From Diphasiastrum complanatum (lineage: Eukaryota > Streptophyta > Lycopodiopsida > Lycopodiales > Lycopodiaceae), in contig CM055095.1 in the NCBI GenBank assembly GCA_029204225.1, positions 70,519,957 through 70,583,956 on the forward strand: 64,000 nt of DNA, read 5' to 3'. Under the pieces are notes generated by a model. It was not told the origin of the DNA, did no database searches, and was given only the letters and a program-made list of their open reading frames with translations. Below, one piece after another: positions 35,004-47,000 of the stretch (positions are counted from its first letter, which is position 1; every line of letters begins with the position of its first letter). The position numbers and the translations under genes are program-made.

Positions 35004-38000
35004 TGCTGTCGTCTTTCGACTTCATGAAATTTCCTCTATACAATTTCATGTGCTATTTACACTTAAAAGATATATTGTGGTTGCCAGGTATGTCCTCGAG
35101 CTTGATGATGCAGATGTTTATAGACTTCCATATTTGGATAGCAGCGCTCCTGGATTTTGTAATTTACAAATCTGCTTAACCTTGTGCAATCATTATCAAT
35201 CTATTGCAGCTTATTGTAGTTCAACTACCTCATGGTTGTATTATGTTGTGACTTGGAATTATTGTTTGTACCCAAAATAAGCCCTAGGAATCTTATTGTC
35301 AACACAACATAACAATCTACAATTATACTTCTTGGTTTCCAAGGGGAGGCTCGAACCTGAGACCAAAGAAACTTTGGATGTTAAGCTAACCAAGTGAGCC
35401 AACCAACAATCTACAATTATGGCATGACATGTAGAACAACAAATAGTGAAACTCTGATCAAAAAGTAATCTCCTACAATGAGCACCATATATCCAACATG
35501 AATTAGTTGTGTATGTTTTACGAAGGAACATTGCTAAGCATCTCCGCCTTAGGATGAATTATACATAGGCTTTAATTGCCTGTTGCACCGAGATGCCCAT
35601 CCAAGGGTTTTGGTTTAATTGAGAGAGTATTAATGAGGGACCATGTGCCAAGTAGCCACAATAGGAATTGAGGAATTGACATCCCGGCCTAGTTTTTGGC
35701 TAGGAATGCCAAATAGTAGTGACATGACTAAATGGATATGGTGGCATATCGGGATATTAAGCTATTTGTAAGGACCATGACTGGAAAATTGCAGTATATG
35801 ATGGGACCCAATGTACATATTAAAGTTTTCACGAGAAAAGCTATGATGAGTAAATAAGCCTATTGAAAAACAAATGTGTGTATGCAGCACAAAGATGTTG
35901 TAAAGCAGAGCACTCCAAAAGATGATGAGATTCCGTCTCCACCATGTGCATATTGCAAACCAAGCAAAGTTGATCTGCCCCCGTATTCAACATCAGAGCA
36001 CACTCCATCCTCGACGACATTAGCATCCTTCGCCTTCCATTGTTGATTGGTGCTTGACATTCAAAGATTGTTTGCACTCTAGAACATTCAACTCAATGCT
36101 TTAAATTTGTTTTCCAAATAGAATGTTGCCTTGAAAGCTATTCTCAATGATCGCTACATCAACATTACGTGGAGGGAGCCTCTAAAGCGAAAAATGCAAT
36201 ATTATAAGCTAGCTTTCAATTTACTCATTGGTACTCCTATTCATTGGCATGTTTTCTTGGATAATCCTATGAAGTACAAACAAGCCATTTCACACTTATG
36301 GGTTAATTCTCATGAACTCGGATCATAATCAGGTGGATGGAGCAACCTCTGAGGGCGTATTCTCCCGACATGTGTGGGCATATGAACTATGGTAGTGTCT
36401 AGGGCTAGACGTTGTCGGCGAGCGTAGTGAATTGGGCCATTGTCTATGTCATCCTCCAGCATTGTATCCACACGTGGACGACGGTTGGTGAAGAAATCCG
36501 TAATCGGCGGCTGAGTGTCACTATCCACTAGAGTATGAGCTCTCCACAATAAAGACATCTTGTATAGCATAAGAGCGACACATCGAGGATCGACATAAGT
36601 GATGAGAGAGTGGAGAGAGGGTGTCTTTCTGAAAAGACAATGATAACGTCCATGGATCTCATAATAAGCTGGGCATGTGAAAAGGAAATGCTCCTCTGAC
36701 TCCGCCTTCCCCAAGGAACACATCTGACATAATCTCTGCTCACGTTGAATACCCTGGTATCGACCCGTCTCAATAGCCAACTGGTGAGAAGAGACCCGAA
36801 ATTGCCCAAGAGTGAAGCATAGGCAATGTGACAGACCATGGTCAAGGTAAAGTGCTCATATAGGAAAACCTGATGCGTCCAACTCCAAGAAGTGTGTCCG
36901 ATAGAAATCTGGCTTCACACTCAACTGCCCCTGCCAAGTGTGCTGAAGGTATGCACGGTAGAGAGAATGTTTGATATAATCATGAGTGCCTGCTGGGGGG
37001 CCGAGAGTGAAATGCCAAACGTACTAAGGAAACGTACCGCCTGGGAATATCATGCGAAATGAACTCCATGATCATGTAATAGTCTCGAAGATGAGTGTTG
37101 GAGGGTTTGCGGATCCCAAGGCAACCCTAACCCTAGTTAATAAGTGAGAGGAATTTGGCACCCTACGTGTGTAAGTCCAACCCGATGATCACATAGTTAT
37201 TTGATAATTAGAAAGTCAATAAAAGGACTTTAGGCCTTTTTGCGGGACTTTTAATGTCGCAGGGCCTAAATGTCAAGTTAGTGAATAAAGTTGGGTTTCC
37301 CTCCAATCATTGATGGTTCCCACACTTTTTTAAATTTGAATAAAAAGAGAGGCAAGAATGGACCAATAGGATTCAGAGGCCAGGGTCCTCCTCTCTACTA
37401 TAAAAAGGACCAACTCGAGTTTGCTACACATGTACATATCTTCATTTCAATAAAGCAGATTGGTTCTCTTGTGAAATGGATTTATAAATGTCCTTGCTCT
37501 CTATCACTTTTCCTCCATCTCTCATGCTTTCTTTGGATTTATCAATTGTTGGATCTGATTGTTATTGGGTTTGCATGTTTTTATACTTTTTATGAGAGAG
37601 AAAGGGAGAGAGAGAAAGAGTGAGCTATCTTCATTGAGGATCTTAGTGTTAATGCTTAGTGTTAATGGATGTTAGAGTTAGATGTGAATCCTCCATTCAT
37701 GCTGAAATCTGAAATATGCTATCGCTCTCATGGGAACGAACCTACGCGTGACAGCTAACTTCATCTCCTTGATGCTAGATTGATTATATCTTGGGGTTGA
37801 GGATAGGCAAGGAAAGAAACCCACTACAATTTTGGTGCCGTTGCCGGGGAGCTACGCCAATTTTTCAGTTTGCAGCATGTTCGTTGGATGGTTAGCTTGC
37901 ATTAGGCATCTTGTCATGGCATAAATAGTGTTAAATCTCCATTTAGGGTTAGTTTGGGAGTGATTTTGCCTGATTTGAGTGGATTTGCATGTATGAAATC

Positions 38001-41000
38001 TAATCTGATTGTGGAACAGGGAAAGCTATTTAGATCACCAATCTTAAGAAGTTACCAAATTATTCTATTTATAGTAATTTATTATTTTTGAGTGTTCGGC
38101 GAACATTCATTTTATCCGGATCATAATAAATCTCTATTTTTACCCTCGCCAAACTACAAAAACTGTGCTTTTATGTGTTAGGAACCTTCGCCAGTTCTAC
38201 CCTAGCTTTATTTGTGTCAGATTCTCAGTCTGAGAGTTTGGCGAAGGTTATTTCCATAGAATTTGTCAGAAATGCGTGATCAGAGAGTTTTTTTACCAAA
38301 AATAGCACTGCTGAACCTTCGCTGAGTTAACCTTCGCCAGTTCTATTTTTAGGTTTTGATTTTCCAGATCAAGTCTCTGTCAAATTTTGGGTCAAATCTG
38401 ATTCAGTTTGATTTTGATTCTGAGAATTTTTCATTTTGAGAAGTATCGATCGGTTGATCTTAGGAATCTTTTTCACGATATAGGAATCTGATTCTTGTAA
38501 AGTGGAAGAGATTTAGCAGATCTGATCTGAGATAGTTTTGATTGAAAATCTAGATCCAATCTCATTGTCTGCTTGATTTGATTTGTAAAAATGGCAGTCC
38601 GTGGAGGTGCTCCTCAGGAAGTCAATCCAATCATTGTTAGGAGAGCACCCCGTTTGGATCTACCCGAATACAATGGATTAATAGATCCAGTTAGATTTCT
38701 TCAGATCTATTCTGAATCTTGTGAAGTCTATGGCGAACGTTTTCCTCAGGATAAACTTAAGCTTTTTCCTATGGCCTTAACAGGCACAACACAAGATTGG
38801 TACTATAATCAAGATGAGACTGAGCGTACAGATTGGGAGACTATCAAACGAGCCCTTATCACACGGTTCAAACCTCGGAAGTTTATGGAAGACCCTTTCC
38901 TACTTTTAAGTAAAATTAAAATGGGAAAGCGGGAAATGGTTCGAGATTACATAGAACGGGTAAAACGCCTCAGATCTGAGTGCGAACCTGAGTTGATTAA
39001 CGAAAATGCTATGATTATGTGGTTTTTGTCAGGTCTACCTAAAAGGATCAGACGTGAGCTGAAACGCCACAATGAGTACGCAATTTTGCAAAATGCTATG
39101 GATGATGCCGTACGAGAGGAGGATGAAGATTCAAACGATGAGCCGAATATCAGTATGTTGCCTTATACAGTAGGGCAGACCACTACGACATCCACCACTA
39201 TTGCATCAACGAATGTCAATGCTACTGCACAGATGATGCTCAATGAGTTCGAGAAACTCGGAAAGAACCAGCAGAAACAGATGGAAAAGTTAAAGTTGCA
39301 ATTTGATGAGAAGATCAAAGCATTGGAAGATTTCCATTGACAAGCGAACAAGGAACCAGAGAAGTTTGCCAAGACTTTTCCTACCAGGGAAAATGTCTGG
39401 TGTTCCATTTGTACGGGAAATCACACAATGAAAGAGTGTCCTCAATTGAGAAAACAAATGGAAATCAGTATATGCCATTTGTGTAATTTGCCTGATCATG
39501 AGACTGCTTTTTGCAATTTCAATCCTCGGATAATTCAGCAACGATATGCCCAGATGGGATATCGAGAACCACTTTATGGAGGAAATCTAGCAGCTAGAGC
39601 TCGTCAATCCGCTCTTGGATACTCGGAACGATTAGCCTTACCTGCCCCACCAAAGCACCCTGCTCCTCCTGCTAATTTTATGGAACCAGAACCTTACAGA
39701 GATACCGAGCAATGGAATTATAGTAATGATTATGAAGGAAGATCTGCAGAACAGTATGCTATTTATGCTGCCGCGCAACAACAAGCATCTAGAAACTGGA
39801 CCAGAGCACCACTTGGATGCTTTGCATGTGGAGAAAATCACAGAGTTGCAAAATGTCCAATTAAAGGCAAATTTGTACCATTCTGTCGTGACTGTGGTTA
39901 TGGGCATTGCTATAAGGAATGTCCAGCAAGACCGAAGCCACCACCGGTCACAGCTCCTGTAAATTTGATAACAATCAAGCAAAGACCAGCAGCTTAGAAT
40001 AAACCAAGTGTACCCTTGATGGTGGTTACCAGAGCACAGAAGCAGAAAGAACCTGTAGCAGTTCCAGTACCTGCTGATTCTATACCATTAACTGATATAC
40101 CAACAGCATCTGGAGTCTATCCAAATCTTCATGCAGAAAAGAGAAGATATCAGGATATGAGGCAATGGATTAAACATTTGCAAGAGGAAGAGGAGCTTGA
40201 AGCTGCTAGAGCAACAGCCGAAGTTCGTTCTTCCACAGTGCAAGCACCGAATAATCCACGTATAGATATGAATGCTCAGTTGCATCATCATGAAGAACCC
40301 TTCAAGATGACTGAACCGCAAACAAAACTGCTCATGAATATTTTGTCTAGTAAGATCAATATTTCATTGGGAGAGTTCCTCAAGTTGGTGCCAAAAGCAA
40401 AAGAAGTATTAGCGCAAAAGTTAACTCAAGCTGAACCCGAAGTCCATCAAGAGCCACTTTTTTGTGCCGGATTTGAAGAATCTAATGAAGTACTCCATGT
40501 CGGAGCAGCTTGGGAAAGTGAACAAAAAAATATCACCCTGCCGATACAGCATAGGCAATTTCCTAACGAACCAGCCGTGATAGATGGCGGTTTGTGAGTT
40601 AACCTGATTTCTACAAAGCTATGTGCAAAGTGCGGCCTTACAAAGATAAAGCCTGCGACTTTGCCACAACTGGAATCAAGCCCTTGCAACGATTGACTGT
40701 ACAACAGGTTATATGTGTCAACAAGATAATCAATCCGATTTGAGCGAGATTTCATTATTGGATCGAACTTTGGATACACCGATCACTTTTCCATTGAATG
40801 TGCTGAATGTAGCTTGGATATCAACGGAGCCTATACCAGAACCGATTGAAGATGAACTCATTCCTGTGAGTCATACCTTGACTTATGATGACAATGTAGA
40901 ACTTATTGATGAGCAGATTCTAAATCATATGGATCCGACCAGATTTGGAGTGCGTAATATTCCTGATGAACCAACATTAAAACCGCCAAAGGCAGTTATA

Positions 41001-44000
41001 TTGAAGGAAGACAAGATCATAGGGTCAATGACGAAGAAACAAGCCAAGCAACATTATAATACGGTCCTGAAATGGGAAAATCCTCCTCAAAAGATTGATT
41101 CAAAGAATGTGCCACCCTTACTGGATAAAGGCAAAGGAAAAGTTGACGAAGATTCCTTAAGTCAGAGTTCTAGCAAGACATCACCGTCTAGGAAGTCTTT
41201 ACTTCGACAAAGAGATTATCTTCTCGGAAGTCATCACTTCCATGATCAATTCCTGCTAAGAAGGCTAAGCACAGATCCAGGACAAATCCTTTTGACAAAG
41301 AACAAGCAGATGAAGTAACTGCATCTCGCAGTAAAAGCATCTTGCAGGTGTCGTGGGACCGCCACCAGTTTTGGTGGGGGATACTGTTGGAGGGTTTGCG
41401 GATCCCAAGGCAACCCTAACCCTAGTTAATAAGTAAGAGGGATTTGGCACCCTGCGTGTGTAAGTCCAACCCGATGATCACATAGTTATTTGATAATTAG
41501 AAAGTCAATAAAAGGACTTTAGGCCTTTTTGCGGGACTTTTAATGTCGCAGGGCCTAAATGTCAAGTTAGTGAATAAAGTTGGGTTTCCCTCCAATTTGG
41601 ATGGTTCCCACTCTTTTTCAAATTTGAATAGTTAGGGAGGCAGAAATGGACCAATAGGATTCAGAGGCCAGGGTCCTCCTCTCTACTATAAAAAGGACCA
41701 ACTCGAGTTTGCTACACATGTACATATCTTCATTTCAATTAAGCAGATTGGTTCTCTTGTGAAATGGATTTATGAATGTCCTTGCTCTCTATCACTTTTC
41801 CTCCATCTCTCATGCTTTCTTTGGATTTATCAATTGTTGGATTTGATTGTTATAGGGTTTGCATTTTTTTATACTTTTTACTTTTTATGAGAGAGAAAGG
41901 GAGAGAGAGAAAGAGTGAGCTACCTTCATTGAGGATCTTAGTGTTAATGATTGTAGTGTTAATGCTTAGTGTTAATGGATGTTAGAGTTAGATGTGAATC
42001 CTCCATTCATGCTGAAATCTGAAATATGCTATCGCTCTCATGGGAACGAACCTACGCGTGACAAACTTCATCTCCTTGATGCTAAATTGATTAGATCTTG
42101 GGTTGAGGATAGGCAAGGAAAGAAACCCACTACAATGAGACTGCAAGGTAAGAGTATCTATCAGAAGGGAGAGTTAGAACTCTCTGAATATCTGCATGAG
42201 TCTAGATGTCTTTGGAGTCCCTCTCTGGTAGGTGAGACTAAAATCACATCATCAGCATATAAGAGTATAGCAATCAATATGTCGTCGAGGCTGCAGCCGA
42301 AACCCCCATCCTGATGGATCAACGTCTCAAGCTCATCTATATATCAACCAAAGGGTGTGGGTGAAAGAGAGCATCCCTGTTTCACCCCAATAGTACTCCA
42401 TACTGGATCAGAAATGCCTGAGGGAGCAAGAGTGTCAGGAGCGTGAAGGAGTTCGGATTCCAGGTCTTCGACGCCACGAGCACGACGTGTTCTTAGCTTC
42501 TGGATGGCGGTAAGAACCATCTCAGCTGTGAAGAACAAGAACTCAGAGGGATGAGGAGAAATGACAATGGGTGTATCAGTGGGCAGGGTATATAGAGTTG
42601 TGGCATAATCAGTCCAAACCTGGAGCTCGGTTAAGGAGGGAGGTGGAGCACGAGGGATAAAGGCCCGCCAAAAGGCACCTTAGAAGAGCTGGAAAGGAAG
42701 GAAATGAGATTTTTCCCTTCATTCGTATTATAAGTATGCTTTTTATTGCGGAGGACACGACGGTACATACATAGGATGTCAGGAAGGAGGGAAGGTGATT
42801 GACATTGGAGAACCTGTTGATGAAGGGAAGTGCAGTCAGAGTCATACCAAGGTTGTTTAGGAGCACCGGTTTTGTGTACGTGAGAATGAGGTCGAGGGCG
42901 ATAAGAAGGAAAGTCAAGTGTGGCCGTTGTGTGAAGGGCCGTGGTGAGAAAGGTAGCCTGAGTCTCCAATGTACTGCTGTTAGGGAAATGGTGGAGCAAG
43001 GCCGTGAGGGATTCCTGGTATAGAGGAAGAAATTGGGGTCAAAACGGTATATGGGTGCACGATTAGGAGTATTAGGGGTAGGAGGTAGAGTGGGTGATGC
43101 AATATGTCCAAGGCATAAGGACAGACGTGAATGATCTGATAAAGTGGTAGGGGAGATAGAGAAGTTTGAGATAAGAGGGATGAGAGATGGTGATCTGTTA
43201 CGAGCTCGTAACCAGTGCCGAACCCTAGAGAACACAGATAGGTCAGATACCACAGTCAGGGTCGTGTCCAGCGTACATGACCAACAGGGCAAGACAGGGT
43301 GAGTAGTGTGCCCCAGCACGGTCCATAGCCATGGTGGGCCTAAGACAGCCTAGGAACCCTGTCAGCAGGATAGGGCCCCCAGTTGGGTCCCGACGTGCAG
43401 TCGGCCACGTCAGTGCCACGTGGCCGACACTTGGCAGTAGCATGCTACCAGTCCTCACACTGGGCTAGGAGGGGCTTACTCTATATCAGGGAGTAGGCAA
43501 GGTTGGGTGGATCAGTTAGTGTTTGCCCTACTGTGGTGTTAGGATCTATTACACTGGTATCAGAGCCATCTCCTTCTTTGGGAGCTCAGTTTCAGCAGGG
43601 GAGAAATCCATCAGAGTGCATAGCAACTATGGTTAATATGCAAAGATAGATAGAGCAGGGTCAGCGCTGGAGAACCAGCTATCTATGGTGGAAATCTCCG
43701 TAGGATTACTTGTTTTTACAGTAAAATTTGGATCAGCTTTCTAGGCCAGGTCCAGCATTGCCAATCAGGGTTTAAACTTCGATTTTGGAGTGGAAATTCC
43801 GGATTTTGGAGCGTTTTCAAGTCAGGAAGTTTGAGGCAGACCAGCGCTGTCAGAGCAGCCTCCTTCCTTGAGTTTTGAGTAGAAATCAGTGACAAATTAA
43901 GCAAGATTTGAAGCGGATTTCTACAGCAGGTCCAGCGCTGGACAGTAGGGGATAAATTTTAGAATTTATCCCTGTATTTCAAAGGTTTTCTAGAAGTCTG

Positions 44001-47000
44001 AGCTTCAGACTTGCTTGTCACAGACTAGCGACCTACCAGCTGAGGTCAAATCAGAGATTCAAGCGGATTTTTGAGTCTAAATTTGGACAAATCGGGCCAG
44101 ACAGGTTGCTGTCCAATCAGCGAGGGCAGGGACTTCAAAATTCCGGATTTCTTTTTGTATTTTTCCGTTTTTTACTCGGTTTGTTGGAGCCCCACATCTG
44201 AAATCAGATCAACGAGCTACTTCACTCAAGAACCGGGAAATTTGGATGCCATTTTGAAGCTTCAAGCTGGGATTTTCCGGGACAGCAGGTCTGAAATCGT
44301 GGGTAAAAGAGCTGAGAGGGTTCTTCTTCGTAATTTCTTTGGAAGTACAGTCCTCAGAAACAGCTAAGTCATCTTTCCTTTACCTTGTACAGTTGTAAAT
44401 TAGTCTTTTGACTTTTTTTCATCAGAAGTTAAGGTAGCTCTCTTCCAGTTCCGAAGATGACCACTCCTCAGGGACCTGATCAACCCCCGGAAAGAGGCTT
44501 CGACGAACTTGAAACAGAAGCCTTGGCTTACAGAAAAGGTAAGGAACCCATGGAAGTAGAAGAACAGGAACAGTTCGCCGAAGAACTCGACGAACTGGTT
44601 ACCAAGGAGCAGTTCCTCCAATTGGTAACAGAAGTGGATGAACTGAAGTTGCATTAGCCAATTTCAAGTCCAGTGTGGACGACTCGTTCTCTGAACTCAA
44701 AAACTTGATTTTGAGTTCCGCGAAAGGAAGCCTTCCCTCCACTTCTCAGTTATCCCCTTCTCCACTTCCATCAGTTTCGGGTGACACTTTACGGTCTCAC
44801 CCCAGTGTTTTTAAAGATTTAAAGCCTCCTACTTTTAATGGGGAAGAGAAGGATAGAAATGCAGATATTCTACAAACCTTCCTCAGCAAATGGAAGAACA
44901 TTCATGCTCTTAAACAGACCTCTGTATTAAAAGCGTCTACTGTACTGGAGGAGACGAATCCACAAATAACGTGCCTGCTCATCCTGACTGACTAATTGAA
45001 GGGCTGGCTGTAGAGATTCCCGATAGAGACATGCAACTCCACCCGAACCTCTGCTGCTCATGGTCCGTGTCTCTATCTTGAATGCCGGAAACCATCTGAA
45101 ACCGGAAAAATCTGGTAGTCCTCGTATGGAGCTCTCATGTGTCTCAGTGAAAAGTAAAATATCTCCTTGCGTGATGAAATCCAAAAGGTCACCTGCTGAT
45201 GAGAAGAGTGGATCCCATTACAGTTCCAAACACCTATGCGCAATGGAGAAGGTGATGGAAGGACACTCCCATGCCCGGGGCTCGTCCCCAAATCCCTAGC
45301 AAGGTTTACTACCAATAATTTGACATGTCCGTCTCTATAAATAGCAATCTTGCTCTGTTCACGATCTTCTTGGAACGCTCAACGACGTTCTTCTACTTGG
45401 AGGAAAGTGAGTTCATCATCCATATAAAGTGTTGAGCTTGGATTTAAGACGGAGTACCGACATGCGTTCTTCCAATGTAGTAAAGCGAATGCAAGCGTTG
45501 TATTATCTTTTTTTGGACGCCAAACGTTATCTATCCCCCTGGTGTGGTGGGCCAAAGTGGTGTTCAAGAAGTTGTTTGCTTCCTGTATGGCATTTTGAGT
45601 ATCCGGAACACCACGAACTCTAATATTATGGGATTTTTGTGCCCGCAATTTTTCTTCCGATAAAGTAGCAGTGATGAAATTCGACATATGCTGTGGAAGC
45701 TTACCCTCATTGTCCTCTTTGAAGAGTGATGCCCAATTCTTGGTTGATTCCTTATGCTGGAGCAGCTCTTGTTGTAGTTGCTGAATTTTCGTTTCCGTGG
45801 CACTTGTGGGTGGGGGAACAGCACCATGTGCTGCAACTGCTGCAATTGCTGTCCGCAACCGATTATTTTCTTCTTGCAAGGGGGTGATTTCCAACCGTAG
45901 AGATTGGACTTCTGTTTGAGTAATTTCAGTTCACAGGCCAAGAAGTTTTCGAACGCTTTTGAAGTAGAATAGTCGATTGTAGAAAGGAAAGGGATAATAG
46001 GAGCGGTCGTTGTATGGGGATCTGTAGGAGCAGGAAAAGTAGTAGGGGTGTCCGCTGATGATGGCAGAAGAGAATCCGAGATAAAGGCTGCCGTAGCGGA
46101 TGAGGGGTCGACATTGGAACTGGCAGCGACGGAAGGTGCATCAAGGAGGGTCTCAACAGCAGGGAAATGCTGCACAGCAGTAGAAGAGCACGGCGCAGCA
46201 GGATAGGACTGCTGTGTAGCAGCAGGCGCAGCGTACTGCTGCGCAGCAGAAACAGATAGATGCTGCGCAACAGCATGCACAGCCTGCGACAAGTAAGATT
46301 CATGAACTACAGAAGAATCTGGTTGAACATAAAGAGGCCACGAAGACTTGGGTTTCATTATTCCAAAAAGAAGGTATTTTTGCTCAAATGTCTACTTTTA
46401 TTTCTGCCACCATTTCCGATTTAGAGATTTAAAAGCTCTCAATGTTTAAGTTCGAGGAGTTCCCGACAATAAAGAAGCAAATTTCTAGAAACTAAATGAA
46501 GTTTTAATGTTGATGGAATGGATAATGCTTGGTGCACCAAGAAAGATAATTCCACCCTTATCATCCAGTTCAAATCAAAAGAAGAGAGAAGAAATGTATT
46601 GCAGCTCAAACCCAAGTTAAAGGATACAAACATATTCCTAGATGATGATCTCACCTATATACAAGTGGAAGAAATAAAGATTTCCAAGAGGCCAAGGCAT
46701 TTAGTAGAATTGCTATTTATCGTGACGGTTAAGTTCGATACTTGGATCGTGGACCATCTGCTTCTAGTGCCTAAGATATTGGGGTCCTTGGGCTTGGGAG
46801 TGCCCAAGGGCCCGTTCACATCGATTGTAGATTGGAGTGTGGAATTGTAATGGGATTCATTCATCATCCACAACTGGAGATCTAGTTGATTTTAGGTTTT
46901 GAGTTGCTAATGATTAGTAAGTGGTTGCATGAGGGTTTTATGTGTCACAACATAGTGGAAAATCTGGAAATTTGTCCAAAAAACCATGTTTTTTGAAGGT

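Larger units (their letters stand above)
37096..42134 (+). mobile_element. Complete non-autonomous Ty3/gypsy LTR element
   Basis: LTRs are at 37096-37828 and 41385-42134. Both start TGTTGGAGGG and end CCCACTACA, and they are nearly identical apart from small indels. ATGAG flanks the element at 37091-37095 and 42135-42139, a perfect 5-bp target duplication. The primer-binding site TTTGGTGCCGTTGCCGGGG is at 37831-37849, of the Athila/Tat type. A polypurine-like TTGGTGGGGG precedes the 3' LTR. The interior keeps gag, the start of protease and a linker; RT, RNase H and integrase are missing. It sits inside a LINE inside intron 8. Confidence 0.93.

Noticed and set aside
37291..37623. Frame inside the 5' LTR as a gene
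   Set aside because: It lies wholly within the LTR, and the 3' LTR copy does not keep the same frame.
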